Notes under the pieces: generated by a model | Database searches by the model: none | What the model was told of the DNA's origin: nothing | The model's input: the letters and a program-made list of their open reading frames with translations, nothing else | In this document: piece after piece, positions 17,481-25,946 of the stretch | How the letters are laid out: each line of letters opens with the position of its first letter | Numbering within the stretch: position 1 is the first letter of the stretch | Position numbers and translations under genes: made by a program | Origin: Rhizomicrobium sp. | Lineage (GTDB): Bacteria > Pseudomonadota > Alphaproteobacteria > Micropepsales > Micropepsaceae | NCBI GenBank assembly: GCA_037200985.1 | Contig: JBBCGJ010000001.1 | Coordinates: forward strand, 3,324,756-3,388,755 | DNA length: 64,000 bases | Reading direction: 5' to 3'

Positions 17481-18698
17481 CTATGCGGCGCGCTGGAACA
17501 CCAGCGAGGCATTGGTGCCGCCGAAGCCGAAAGAATTGGACAGCGCGGTCTCGATTCGGGCGTTGTCGATGCGCCGGCGCACGATGTTCGCGGAGGCGAC
17601 GGCGGGATCGATCTCTTCGATATTGGCGCTTTCGCAGATGAAGCCCGATTGCATCATCAGGAGCGTGTAGATCGCCTCGTGCACGCCGGCGGCGCCCTGG
17701 CTGTGGCCGGTGAGGGACTTGGTGGCGCTGATCGGCGGCATGGCCTCGCCGAAGACCTCGCGGATGGCGTTGATCTCCGGGATGTCGCCGACGGGGGTCG
17801 AGGTCGCGTGCGGGTTGATGTAGTCGATCGGGGCCTTCACCTTCTCGATCGCCATGCGCATGCAGCGCACCGCGCCCTCCCCGCTCGGCGCCACCATGTC
17901 GGCGCCATCGGCGGTGGCGCCATAGCCGACCATCTCGGCATAGATCTTGGCGCCGCGGGCTTTGGCGTGCTCGTACTCTTCGAGGATGAGGATGCCGCCG
18001 CCGCCGGAGATGACAAAGCCGTCGCGATTCTTGTCATAGGCGCGGGAGGCCTTTTGCGGCGTCGCGTTGAACCTGGACGACATCGCGCCCATCGCGTCGA
18101 ACAGTTCGGAGAGCGTCCAGTCGAGTTCCTCGCCGCCGCCGGCGAACATCACGTCCTGCTTGCCCCATTGGATCATCTCATAGGCGTTGCCGATGCAATT
18201 GGCCGAGGTCGAGCAGGCCGACGAGATCGAGTAGTTCACGCCCTTGGTCTTGAACCAGGTCGAGAGATTGGCCGAGGCGGTGGACGACATCGCCTTGGGC
18301 ACCGCGAAGGGGCCGATGCGCTTGGGCGAATGGTTGGCGCGGGTGACGTCCGCCGCCGCGACGATGGCCTTGGTCGAGGGACCGCCGGTGCCGACGATGA
18401 GGCCGGTTCGCGGATTGGAGATGTCGTGCGCCTCAAGCCCCGCATCGGCGATGGCCTGGTTCATCGCGACCCAGCAATAGCCGGCGCCGTCGCCCTGGAA
18501 GCGCCGCGCGCGGCGGTCGACCACGGCGTCGAGATCGATCTTCAGGCTGCCATGCACCTGGGAGCGGAAGCCGTATTTCACATAGTCTTCCGCCGTCACG
18601 ATGCCGGACTTGGCTTCGCGCAGCGAGGCGACGACTTCCTGGGTGTTGTTGCCGATGGATGAGACGATGCCCATCCCGGTGACCACCACGCGTCTCAT
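17481..18698 (-). CDS. fabB: 3-oxoacyl-[acyl-carrier-protein] synthase I
   Basis: A 405-aa condensing enzyme. Catalytic Cys162 lies in [12 protein letters not shown]. The two histidines are in NPHATSTP (about residue 297) and [11 protein letters not shown] (about 332), giving the Cys-His-His triad of KAS I/II. Synteny with fabA identifies it as FabB, which elongates the cis-3-decenoyl-ACP product of FabA in anaerobic-type unsaturated fatty-acid synthesis. A two-hairpin REP-like element separates it from fabA. Confidence 0.94.
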   Translation of the reverse strand: MRRVVVTGMGIVSSIGNNTQEVVASLREAKSGIVTAEDYVKYGFRSQVHGSLKIDLDAVVDRRARRFQGDGAGYCWVAMNQAIADAGLEAHDISNPRTGLIVGTGGPSTKAIVAAADVTRANHSPKRIGPFAVPKAMSSTASANLSTWFKTKGVNYSISSACSTSANCIGNAYEMIQWGKQDVMFAGGGEELDWTLSELFDAMGAMSSRFNATPQKASRAYDKNRDGFVISGGGGILILEEYEHAKARGAKIYAEMVGYGATADGADMVAPSGEGAVRCMRMAIEKVKAPIDYINPHATSTPVGDIPEINAIREVFGEAMPPISATKSLTGHSQGAAGVHEAIYTLLMMQSGFICESANIEEIDPAVASANIVRRRIDNARIETALSNSFGFGGTNASLVFQRAA

Positions 18699-18725
18699 GA
18701 CGTTTTCCTAGATCCGATTGCGTCC

Positions 18726-18792
18726 GTCATTCCCGCGGAAGCGGGAATCCAGACCGGTCCGAGTCTGGATGCCCGCCTGCGCGGGCATGACA
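18726..18792. repeat. Two-hairpin REP-like element between fabA and fabB
   Basis: Stem 1 GTCATTCCCGC-GGAA-GCGGGAATCC and stem 2 CTGGATGCCCGCC-TGC-GCGGGCATGACA lie 15 bp apart. The insertion falls within the probable fabA-fabB-fabI operon and might cause differential transcript stability. Confidence 0.85.
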
Positions 18793-18827
18793 ATGTGCGT
18801 GTGATAGCGCAAGCGCCACTATGGCAG

Positions 18828-19391
18828 CTAGGCCGTGACGGGTTGCGCGCCGGCGTTCTTGAGCGCTTCGACCGCGTCGCTGAAGAGGCCGACCTTCATG
18901 TCCTTCACCTCGTAGACGACCTTGCCGTCCACCTTCATGATGCCGTCGGCGACGCCCATCACGAGTTTGCGCATGATCACGCGCTTGAGCTCCACGTAAT
19001 AGGTGATCTTCTTGGCGGTGGGCAGCACCATGCCGGAGAACTTCACTTCGCCGACGCCGAGGGCACGACCCTTGCCCAGCCCGCCCATCCAGCCGAGGAA
19101 GAAGCCGACCATCTGCCACAGGGCGTCCAGCCCCAGGCAGCCCGGCATCACCGGATCGTCCTGGAAATGGCATTTGAAGAACCACAGGTTCGGGTTGACG
19201 TCGAGTTCCGCCTCCACCGTGCCCTTGCCGGCCTCGCCGCCGTCGTCGGTGATCTTGGTGATGCGGTCGAACATCAGCATCGGCGGCAGCGGCAACCGGG
19301 CGTTGCCGGGGCCGAACAGCTCCCCGCGGGCGCAGGCGAGCAGGCCGGCCATGTCGAAGGAGGATTTGCGTGCGGGATTGGGCTTGTCCAC
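18828..19391 (-). CDS. fabA: 3-hydroxydecanoyl-[acyl-carrier-protein] dehydratase/isomerase
   Basis: A 187-aa bifunctional dehydratase/isomerase that introduces the double bond at the C10 stage. Catalytic His75 ([11 protein letters not shown]) and Asp89 ([10 protein letters not shown]) keep the 14-residue spacing of E. coli His70/Asp84. The N-terminus aligns as [11 protein letters not shown] with the E. coli start region, which supports the GTG start at 19391, preceded by AAAGGA. It is the first gene of the fabABI set; the irr gene diverges from it, with an Irr box between. Confidence 0.94.
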   Translation of the reverse strand: MDKPNPARKSSFDMAGLLACARGELFGPGNARLPLPPMLMFDRITKITDDGGEAGKGTVEAELDVNPNLWFFKCHFQDDPVMPGCLGLDALWQMVGFFLGWMGGLGKGRALGVGEVKFSGMVLPTAKKITYYVELKRVIMRKLVMGVADGIMKVDGKVVYEVKDMKVGLFSDAVEALKNAGAQPVTA

Positions 19392-19449
19392 GTCTTGGGT
19401 CCTTTGCGGCGGGCCCTTGACAGAGAAGGGCTTTGGGCCGATTTCTATG

Positions 19450-19464
19450 TTAGAAACGTTCTAA
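19450..19464. promoter_or_regulatory. Iron-control element (Irr box) between fabA and irr
   Basis: TTAGAA-ACG-TTCTAA is a perfect inverted repeat matching the core of the alphaproteobacterial ICE motif (TTTAGAA-N3-TTCTAAA), lacking only the outermost T/A. It is centred about 66 bp upstream of fabA and 77 bp upstream of irr, so it could serve autoregulation of irr, control of the fab operon, or both. Confidence 0.8.
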
Positions 19465-19533
19465 CGAATACGCTTCGGGCAGGATAGCAAAGTTAGGCCC
19501 CAAGTGTCAGCGGTCTGGATCAGGTAACTCGAC

Positions 19534-19974
19534 ATGGCCAAGAAGGTTCGCGAAGCCGGAACCGACGCGGTGGAGCGCCTGCGCGACGCGGGCCTGCGCC
19601 CGACGCGGCAGCGCGTGGAGCTGGCCGGCCTGCTGTTCGCCCGGGGCCATTGCCACATGACGGCCGAATCGCTGCATGGCGACGCCCAGGCGGCGGGCGT
19701 CCAGGTTTCCCTGGCGACGGTCTACAACACGCTGCACCAGTTCACCGCCGCCGGCATCCTGCGCGAAGTGGTGGTCGACGCCGCGCGGTCCTATTTCGAC
19801 ACCAATACCGGCGATCACCAGCATTTCTTCGTCGAGGAAGACGGCGAGCTGATCGACATCCCGGGCGAGCATATCGAGGTCGCCGGCGTGCCCGAGCCGC
19901 CCAAGGGCATGGCCGTAGACCGCATCGATGTTGTCGTGAGAGTCAAAAAGACCCCCTCCGCCCTTCGCGGCTAA
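19534..19974 (+). CDS. irr: Fur-family iron response regulator Irr
   Basis: A 146-aa Fur-superfamily DNA-binding protein. The winged helix spans residues 10-85 (LRPTRQRVELAGLLF, VSLATVYNTLHQFTAAGIL). The C-terminal metal/haem region has DHQHFFVEEDGELIDIP, where Irr proteins usually carry an HHH haem-binding motif; here the middle residue is Gln. The N-terminal Gly-Cys-Pro haem motif of Bradyrhizobium Irr is absent. Irr accumulates under iron limitation and binds ICE sequences; two near-perfect ICE sites lie within 1 kb. The absence of the Cys-pair zinc sites of classical Fur and PerR supports Irr. Confidence 0.88.
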   Translation: MAKKVREAGTDAVERLRDAGLRPTRQRVELAGLLFARGHCHMTAESLHGDAQAAGVQVSLATVYNTLHQFTAAGILREVVVDAARSYFDTNTGDHQHFFVEEDGELIDIPGEHIEVAGVPEPPKGMAVDRIDVVVRVKKTPSALRG

Positions 19975-20074
19975 CGCCATTACGGGCGTCGGCACGCTGC
20001 CGCCAGCGCGCTATGCGCATAGGAGGAGGTGGGCATCGTAAGTTTCGCCAATCCTGAGAACGACTCTCAACTTC

Positions 20075-20091
20075 TTTAGAAGCGTTCTAAA
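20075..20091. promoter_or_regulatory. Perfect Irr box (ICE) upstream of rubrerythrin operon
   Basis: TTTAGAA-GCG-TTCTAAA is a perfect 17-bp match to the iron-control element. It lies immediately upstream of a TTGACA hexamer (20095-20100) that may be the -35 box, 74 bp before the rubrerythrin start. Binding of Irr here would control the three-gene rubrerythrin operon. Confidence 0.88.
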
Positions 20092-20164
20092 CTGTTGACA
20101 CGCGGTCCGCCGCGGAGTTTCCTTCTGCGCGGAAAGTGATTTTCCAGCCCCGAAGGAGAAGACG

Positions 20165-20587
20165 ATGGCCGAGCTCAAAGGCTCCAAGACTGCCCAGAAC
20201 CTTCGCGACGCGTTCGCCGGCGAAAGCCAGGCCAACCGCCGCTATCTCTATTTCGCACAGAAGGCCGACGTCGAAGGCTACAACGACGTCTCCGCCGTGT
20301 TCCGCTCCACCGCGGAAGGCGAGACCGGCCATGCCCATGGCCATCTCGAATATCTCGAAGCGGTGGGCGATCCGGCGACCGGCGAGCCGATCGGCGACAC
20401 GACGCTGAACCTCAAGGCGTCGATCGCGGGCGAGACCCACGAATACACCGACATGTATCCCGGCATGGCGAAGACCGCGCGCGGCGAAGGCTTCGACGAG
20501 ATCGCCGACTGGTTCGAGACCCTGGCCAAGGCCGAGAAGTCCCACGCCGGCCGCTTCCAGAAGGCGCTCGATACGCTGGGGAAGTAA
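20165..20587 (+). CDS. Rubrerythrin family protein (diiron domain only)
   Basis: A 140-aa four-helix-bundle diiron protein, probably a peroxide reductase. Metal-ligand candidates are Glu20 (AGESQANRRY), Glu53 with His56 (EGETGHAHGH), Glu90 (AGETHEY), Glu124 and His127 (EKSHAGRF). It contains no cysteine, so the C-terminal rubredoxin domain of classical rubrerythrin is missing and electrons must come from another protein. A strong GAAGGAGAAG ribosome-binding site precedes the ATG. It is the first gene of an operon with an HdrD/GlpC-like Fe-S protein and DUF3501, under a perfect Irr box. Confidence 0.9.
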   Translation: MAELKGSKTAQNLRDAFAGESQANRRYLYFAQKADVEGYNDVSAVFRSTAEGETGHAHGHLEYLEAVGDPATGEPIGDTTLNLKASIAGETHEYTDMYPGMAKTARGEGFDEIADWFETLAKAEKSHAGRFQKALDTLGK

Positions 20588-20728
20588 GCCCTTTTCCTCC
20601 CCCGCTGTTGCGGGGGAGGTGCTGAGTGAGCGAAGCGAACGAAGCGGAGGGGGCCCGCCCGGTCGGGCCCCCTCCACCGCTTCGCGGCCCCCCCGTAAAC
20701 ACGGGGGAGGAAAGAAGAGATTTTCCCC
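20588..20728. repeat. Long palindromic repeat, copy 1
   Basis: CCTCCCCCGC-TGTT-GCGGGGGAGG opens the element and CCCCCGTAAACACGGGGGAGG closes it, with a GGGGGCCC...GGGCCCCCTCC inner palindrome. It fills the space between rubrerythrin and the Fe-S protein gene. A second copy in opposite orientation is at 51727-51880. Confidence 0.75.
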
Positions 20729-22090
20729 ATGTCCCGCGAAGGCTCCCTCGAAGCGCCGACACGGCATCCGATCGCCTGGCGCGACGAGGCGTTCTATGAC
20801 GCCGAGGCGCTCGACAAGGAGATGCGGCGCGTCTTCGACATCTGCCATGGCTGCCGGCGCTGCTTCAATCTGTGCGATTCCTTCCCGCGCCTGTTCGACC
20901 TGATCGACAACAGCGCCGACGAAACCATCGAGGCGGTGAAATCGGAGGATTTCGGCAACGTCGTCGAGGCCTGCACGCTGTGCGACATGTGTTTTATGAC
21001 CAAGTGCCCTTACGTGCCGCCGCATGAATTCCAGCTCGACTTTCCGCATCTGATCCTGCGCGCCCGCGCGGTCGAGGCGAAGCAGGGCAAGAAGGATTTC
21101 ACCCAGCGCCAGCTCGCCGAGATGGACCGCAACGGCACGATGGCGCGTGTCGCCTCCCCGATCATCAACTGGGCATCAGCCACGACGAACAAGCCGATGC
21201 GGGCGCTGATGGAAAACGTCGCGCATATCGACCGCACGGCGGAGCTGCCGACATTCCACACGCGGACTTTCGTATCGGTCGACAAGGGCGATCCGATTCA
21301 CGCCAATGCGGCGGCACCGGCCTATGGCAAGCGCAAGGCGGCGCTCTATGCCACCTGTTTCGTGAACTACAACAAGCCGGCGACGGGGATTGCGGCGCGC
21401 GCGGTGCTCAATCACATCGGCGTCGAGACCAAGGTCGCCTATCCCGGCTGCTGCGGCATGCCGTTCCTGGAGCAGGCGGAGCTCGATCGCGTCGCGAAGA
21501 ACGCGGCCAAGGTCTCCAAGGAATTGGTCAAGCTGATCGACGAGGGCTACGACATTGTCGCGCTCACCGCGTCGTGCGGATTGATGCTGAAATTCGAATG
21601 GCCGTTGATCGTGCCGGAGAATGCGGACGTCAAGCGCGTCGCGGACGCCACCTTCGATATCGACGAATACGTCGTCGATGTCGCCAAGAAGGAAGGCCTG
21701 CCGGCCGGCATGAATGCGCTGCCGGAAGGCGTGACGGTGCATTTGGCCTGCCATGCGCGGGCGCAGAACATGGGGCCGAAGGCGGCGGAGATGCTGCGGC
21801 TGATCCCCAACACGCCGGTCGACGTGATCGAGCGCTGCTCCGGCCATGGCGGGACCTTCGGCGTGGTCAAGCCGACGCACGATCTGGCGGTGAAGGTGGG
21901 GCGGCCGGTGTTCCGCACCGCCAAGCAACAAGGGCGCGGCCATATCGTCAGCGATTGCCCGCTGGCGGCGCAGCATATCGTGCAGCAGGTGAAGGAATTG
22001 GCGGGGAAGGACGGAAGCGAGGCCAAGGCGCGCGAGCCCGAGCATCCGATTCAGATCATGGCGCGCGCCTATGGGTTGGAGTTTTCATGA
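20729..22090 (+). CDS. HdrD/GlpC-like (Fe-S)-binding oxidoreductase
   Basis: A 453-aa iron-sulfur protein. Two ferredoxin-type clusters can be placed: Cys39, 42, 45, 49 and Cys82, 85, 88, 93. They are followed by two CCG-type domains: the first with Cys241-Cys242-Gly243, the second degenerate, with Cys370-Ser371-Gly372 (CSGHGG). The layout matches HdrD and GlpC, which pass electrons between a donor and quinones or disulfides. Since the upstream rubrerythrin lacks its own rubredoxin, this protein is a plausible electron supplier (inference). The stop overlaps the next start by ATGA. No membrane helix is seen. Confidence 0.85.
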   Translation: MSREGSLEAPTRHPIAWRDEAFYDAEALDKEMRRVFDICHGCRRCFNLCDSFPRLFDLIDNSADETIEAVKSEDFGNVVEACTLCDMCFMTKCPYVPPHEFQLDFPHLILRARAVEAKQGKKDFTQRQLAEMDRNGTMARVASPIINWASATTNKPMRALMENVAHIDRTAELPTFHTRTFVSVDKGDPIHANAAAPAYGKRKAALYATCFVNYNKPATGIAARAVLNHIGVETKVAYPGCCGMPFLEQAELDRVAKNAAKVSKELVKLIDEGYDIVALTASCGLMLKFEWPLIVPENADVKRVADATFDIDEYVVDVAKKEGLPAGMNALPEGVTVHLACHARAQNMGPKAAEMLRLIPNTPVDVIERCSGHGGTFGVVKPTHDLAVKVGRPVFRTAKQQGRGHIVSDCPLAAQHIVQQVKELAGKDGSEAKAREPEHPIQIMARAYGLEFS

Positions 22091-22683
22091 TGTCCCTCGC
22101 AGACCGCAAGATCACGCCCGCCGACATCATGTCGGACGCCGATTACAACGCGATGCGCACGGCGCTGCGCACGCAATCCATCGCGGAGAAGAAGGACCGG
22201 CGGATGGAGGTCGGGCCCTATGCGACGTTCTATTTCGAGAATTATCAGTCGATGTGGCTGCAGGTGCAGGAGATGCTGCGCATCGAGAAGGGCGGCGCCG
22301 AGCAGGTTGCCGGCGAGCTCGAAGCCTATAATCCGCTGATCCCGCAGGGCGCGGAGCTGATCGCCACCGTGATGATCGAGATCGAGGATGCCGACCGCCG
22401 CGACCGCGAGCTGCGCCGCCTCGGCCATATCGAGGACACCGCCTTCCTGGAGATCGGCGGCGACCGCATCAAGGGCACGCCGACCGATTACGAGGACCGC
22501 ACCACGGCGGACGGCAAGACCTCATCGGTGCACTGGCTGCGCTTCACCTTCACGCCGGCGCAGATCGCCGCGTTCCGCGCGGGGACGGAGCCGGTGGTGT
22601 TGGGCTTCACCCACGAGAATTACGGCCATATGGCGGTGATGCCGGCCGCGACGCGCGCGGCGCTCTCGAAGGATTTCGCGTAG
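22087..22683 (+). CDS. DUF3501 family protein
   Basis: A 198-aa soluble protein of the DUF3501 family, which is regularly found with rubrerythrin and Fe-S proteins of this type. Visible features are ITPADIMSDADYNAMR near the start, a Tyr/Phe-rich YATFYFENYQSMWLQVQEMLRIE stretch, and VHWLRFTFTPAQIAAF near the end. Its function is unknown; the domain has no cysteines and no obvious cofactor motif. It starts at ATGATG, four bases inside the upstream stop. The operon context implies a role in the same redox process. Confidence 0.85.
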   Translation: MMSLADRKITPADIMSDADYNAMRTALRTQSIAEKKDRRMEVGPYATFYFENYQSMWLQVQEMLRIEKGGAEQVAGELEAYNPLIPQGAELIATVMIEIEDADRRDRELRRLGHIEDTAFLEIGGDRIKGTPTDYEDRTTADGKTSSVHWLRFTFTPAQIAAFRAGTEPVVLGFTHENYGHMAVMPAATRAALSKDFA

Positions 22684-22709
22684 AGGCCGATCGGTCATAT
22701 CATTCACAA

Positions 22710-22786
22710 TGTCATTCCCGCGAAAGCGGGAATCCAGTCTTGGCAGATTGCCGGTTTCCTGGATGCCCGCCGGCGCGGGCATGACA
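22710..22786. repeat. Two-hairpin REP-like element
   Basis: Stem 1 TGTCATTCCCGC-GAAA-GCGGGAATCC and stem 2 TGGATGCCCGCC-GGC-GCGGGCATGACA lie between the convergent DUF3501 and serine-hydrolase genes, a position where it could act as a bidirectional terminator. Confidence 0.85.
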
Positions 22787-22794
22787 AAGGCGTT

Positions 22795-23934
22795 TCAGGC
22801 CAACGACGCCGCGATGGCCTTGAACAGGGCGAACTGGTCGGCGGTGCGGTAGTGCTCGGGCCTGGCGCTGCGGCCGTAATCGCGGAAGGCCGAGGTCTTG
22901 GCAATCACCACGCGCGCCTTCGGGTCGACATAGATGAACTGGCCGTAGATGCCGATCGCAGTGTAGGCGCCGCTGTCGTCCGGCACCCACCATTGATAGC
23001 CATAGCCCCAGGGCAGCGCCGCCGATTCCCGCACGCCGGGCATCACATGCGGCGCGTCGGGTGTCGTCGAATCGCGCACCCAGGCGGACGGCACGATCTG
23101 AACCCCGTCGAAGACGCCGCCGTTCAGATAGAGAAGACCGAGCCTGGCATAGTCTCTGAGCACCGCGTTGAGGCCGCCGCCCGCGAATTCGGCGCCCTTG
23201 GTGTCCACGATCCAGAAGGCGTCGGCTTCCATGCCGAGCGGCTCCCAGAGCTTGTCCCGCAGATAGTCCGTCAGCGCGCGGCCCGTCGCCTGGCGCACGA
23301 CCATGCCCAGGACATGCGTATCGGTCGTGTTGTAGCGGTTGAAGGTGCCGGGCAGCCGGTCGGGCACGCAGCTTGCCGCGAAATCGTCGAACGAGGTGCC
23401 GTCCACCAGCAGGCGGCCGAAACGGTTGATGTCCGATTGGGGGTCGCTATAGTCCTCGTTCCAGCGCGCGCCGGACGACATCTGCAGGACGTCCTTGAGC
23501 CGCACGCCGTCATAGGCGCTGCCCGCCAGCGCGGGCGCGTAGCGGGTGACGGGATCTTCGACCGAGCCGATGGCACCTTCGCCGATGGCGATGCCGATCA
23601 GGGCCGAGACGAAGGATTTGCACACCGACCAGGATATCGACTGCGTCGTCGCGTCGTTGCCGAGCCAATATTCTTCGAACACCAGACGGTCGTCTTTCAA
23701 GACGAGCAGGCCGGTGGTTTCGACCTTGGCCAGAAGCTCCGCGGTGTTCTGCGGTTTTCCGTCGAATTCGAACGTCTCCGGCAGGGTCAGCGATTCGCCG
23801 CGCGCGAAGGCGGCTGGCTTCGAGGCGCGGCGGATCACTCGGACGGGATAGATCGAACTCATCGCGCGGAAATTCGCGGCCTGCTCCGCGCCGGAAAAAA
23901 GCCGTGTGTTCTTCGTCGTCCAGCGCGCAGCCAT
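22795..23934 (-). CDS. Serine hydrolase (beta-lactamase/class C-like, EstB type)
   Basis: A 379-aa protein of the beta-lactamase-related serine hydrolases. The nucleophile motif SxxK is Ser103-Val-Cys-Lys106, and the second motif is Tyr201-Asn202 (RYNTTDT). The third motif is poorly defined, near the C-terminal QFIYVDP region. No signal peptide is evident, arguing for a cytosolic esterase or amidase rather than a secreted beta-lactamase. The ATG at 23934 was chosen; upstream reading lies across the divergent gene. It is separated from the PD40 gene by about 140 bp. Confidence 0.82.
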   Translation of the reverse strand: MAARWTTKNTRLFSGAEQAANFRAMSSIYPVRVIRRASKPAAFARGESLTLPETFEFDGKPQNTAELLAKVETTGLLVLKDDRLVFEEYWLGNDATTQSISWSVCKSFVSALIGIAIGEGAIGSVEDPVTRYAPALAGSAYDGVRLKDVLQMSSGARWNEDYSDPQSDINRFGRLLVDGTSFDDFAASCVPDRLPGTFNRYNTTDTHVLGMVVRQATGRALTDYLRDKLWEPLGMEADAFWIVDTKGAEFAGGGLNAVLRDYARLGLLYLNGGVFDGVQIVPSAWVRDSTTPDAPHVMPGVRESAALPWGYGYQWWVPDDSGAYTAIGIYGQFIYVDPKARVVIAKTSAFRDYGRSARPEHYRTADQFALFKAIAASLA

Positions 23935-24075
23935 CGTCCCCCCGGTCTTTCGCACGGCGCATTGTAGGCCGCGCGAATGCGGCACCACCACCATTCCCCA
24001 GCGGAAAATCGACGGCCTTGCGCCCAATGCCCGCCGCAATCGGCGCGCAGATTTCCGCCGTTCCCGGGGGAGTTC

Positions 24076-24708
24076 ATGCGCGCGTTTCTTTCGATCCTGA
24101 TCCTGTTCGGCTGGGCCGCCGCGGCGCAGGCCGCGACGGTGAAGGCCGAGAACGGCCGCATCGTGGTGGACGGCAGGCCGATCACGGCGGGGCCCCGCGA
24201 CAGCGACCCGGTGCTGTCGCCGGACAGCAGGCGCGTCGTGTTTAACCGGCAGGGCCCGGCCATAAAATCCTGCTCCTGGGACGGTTCGGAAAATACCGCC
24301 TTCGAGCTTTGGAGCGTCGGCGCGGACGGCAGCAATCCCCGCGCGCTGCTCCGCGCCCATCACGACGACAAGCCCCAGGCGACGATCTGCGGCTTCGACG
24401 ACAAGCAGTTCTCGTCGGACGGCAGGCTGCTCTATTTCGAGACGCCGGCCTGGGCGACATCGGGGGCGCTGCATGTGCTGGACCTGCGCAGCGGGCGCCA
24501 GCGCTATGTCATGGCGAGCAACGGAGCGACCGTGCTGGCGCATTGCCGCGACCCGCGCTACCGCGACGATCTGATCGTGTCGCAGCATCGCTATTTCGTG
24601 TTCGGCGGCAGCTATGACTGGGCGTTCCTGTTCACGCCGGCCGGCAAGGAAGTCGGACCGCTCGGCGACGGCGATTTCACGTCCTATCTCCAGGATGTGT
24701 GCGGGTGA
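24076..24708 (+). CDS. Exported TolB/PD40-like beta-propeller protein
   Basis: A 210-aa protein with a signal peptide (MRAFLSILILFGWAAAAQA). The mature part contains WD40-like PD40 repeats: DPVLSPDSRRVVFNR, ELWSVGADGSNPRALL and QFSSDGRLLYFETP. Such repeats form a partial beta-propeller as in TolB. It is too short for a full propeller, so it may oligomerise or use few blades. The partner is unknown. It is divergent from the serine hydrolase. Confidence 0.7.
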   Translation: MRAFLSILILFGWAAAAQAATVKAENGRIVVDGRPITAGPRDSDPVLSPDSRRVVFNRQGPAIKSCSWDGSENTAFELWSVGADGSNPRALLRAHHDDKPQATICGFDDKQFSSDGRLLYFETPAWATSGALHVLDLRSGRQRYVMASNGATVLAHCRDPRYRDDLIVSQHRYFVFGGSYDWAFLFTPAGKEVGPLGDGDFTSYLQDVCG

Positions 24709-24747
24709 CGTCCGCCAGCGCAAAATCGATCGGATAGAACCGCTCAT

Positions 24748-24820
24748 TGTCATACCCGCGCAGGCGGGCATCCAGAGTTGCTTGCAGGCAAGGCTGGATT
24801 CCCGCTTTCGGGGAATGACA
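24748..24820. repeat. Two-hairpin REP-like element (inverted orientation)
   Basis: The left stem TGTCATACCCGC-GCA-GGCGGGCATCCAG and the right stem GGATTCCCGC-TTTC-GGGGAATGACA show inverted order compared with most copies. It sits between the convergent PD40 and cupin genes. Confidence 0.8.
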
Positions 24821-24854
24821 ATCGGGAAGCGATTCAATCCGACTCAGCGCTGCC

Positions 24855-25316
24855 TCAAGATTGCGGATAGGGCGTGCCGTCCTTGTGGACGAAGCGGCCG
24901 TCGGAATTGGCGCTCTTCATGTCGATGTCGGAGCACGTCGTCATGTCTTCGGGCGCGCGCGACCCGACTTCCAGATAGATCGCCAGTGCGGCCGACCGGT
25001 TGATCATGTGATGGCCGTTGCCCGAGCCCTTCGGAAAGGCGGCGCAGTCGCCGGCTCGCAGCACCGTCTCGCCGCCGTCCTCGATCAGCGTCAGCTCGCC
25101 CTCCAGCACATAGACGAATTCGTCCTCATGGCTGTGCCAGTGGCGCTGGCTCGACCAATTGCCGGGCGGCAAGCGCATGAGATTGACCCCGAAATCCGTG
25201 AGGCCGCCGGCATTGCCCAGCCTTTGCCGCACGCGCTCGGCGCAAGGCGCATCGAAAGGCGGCGGATAGCCGGAGCCTTTGCGTTCCGGCGCGGCGGCGA
25301 TGTCGATCTTCGGCAT
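24855..25316 (-). CDS. Cupin domain-containing protein
   Basis: A 153-aa cupin. Motif 1 is HWHSHEDEFVYVLEGELTL (two His and a Glu as metal ligands) and motif 2 is LRAGDCAAFPKGSGNGHHMIN. The C-terminal tail (DIDMKSANSDGRFVHKDGTP) resembles single-domain cupins annotated as putative sugar-phosphate isomerases or regulators. It lies downstream of the DUF1993 gene on the same strand, 15 bp apart, so the two are likely cotranscribed. Substrate unknown. Confidence 0.82.
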   Translation of the reverse strand: MPKIDIAAAPERKGSGYPPPFDAPCAERVRQRLGNAGGLTDFGVNLMRLPPGNWSSQRHWHSHEDEFVYVLEGELTLIEDGGETVLRAGDCAAFPKGSGNGHHMINRSAALAIYLEVGSRAPEDMTTCSDIDMKSANSDGRFVHKDGTPYPQS

Positions 25317-25331
25317 GGCGGCCCTCCCCGG

Positions 25332-25841
25332 CTATCCCGGAACGCCCATGAAATCGCGCTTGCCGACGTCGACGCCGACGCTGCGCAGGATGTTGTAGGC
25401 GGTCGTGTAGTGGAAGAAGAAGTTCGGCAGGGCGAAGCCGACCAGGAACGGCAGCGCCTTGAACGGCGCCTCGCGCGTGCCGAACTTGACGACGATGTCC
25501 TTGTCCTCGGTTCCGTCGATCGCGGCCTCCGTCGCGGCCTTCACGAAATCGATCGTCCGGCTCACGCGGCCCTTCAGGCCCGCCAGCGTGGTTTCGGCCG
25601 GAACGAAATCGGGCTGCTCCACGCCGGCGAGGAGCGCTATGCCGCGCAGGGCATGGATCGAGACCTGCTGCACCTGGACGTTCAGGGGATACATGTCGGG
25701 ATAAAGCCGCGTGGCCAGCAGCACCGCCTGGTCGAATTTCCGGGCCTCGGCGAACGCCGCCGCCTTGTCGAGCACGCCGTCCAGCGCCCGCAGGTGGCGC
25801 AGGAAAACGGGCACGGAAATCTGGAACATAGAAATAGTCAT
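25332..25841 (-). CDS. DUF1993 domain-containing protein
   Basis: A 169-aa DinB-like helical-bundle protein of the DUF1993 family. Recognisable are MFQISVPVFLRHLRALDGVLDKA at the N-terminus, RLYPDMYPL, and LPNFFFHYTTAYNILRSVGV near the end. The DUF is related to the DinB/YfiT metal-binding fold, but the usual His triad is only partly present. No function is known. It probably forms an operon with the downstream cupin. Confidence 0.82.
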   Translation of the reverse strand: MTISMFQISVPVFLRHLRALDGVLDKAAAFAEARKFDQAVLLATRLYPDMYPLNVQVQQVSIHALRGIALLAGVEQPDFVPAETTLAGLKGRVSRTIDFVKAATEAAIDGTEDKDIVVKFGTREAPFKALPFLVGFALPNFFFHYTTAYNILRSVGVDVGKRDFMGVPG

Positions 25842-25946
25842 GCAGTCCCTCCGGTTGTCTTTGCCGGCAGTCTAGCGATGGGACCGATGCGCGCAACGCG
25901 GGGCTGCGCGTGCTAAAGTGGGTTCAGGCAACATGGGAGACGCGCG

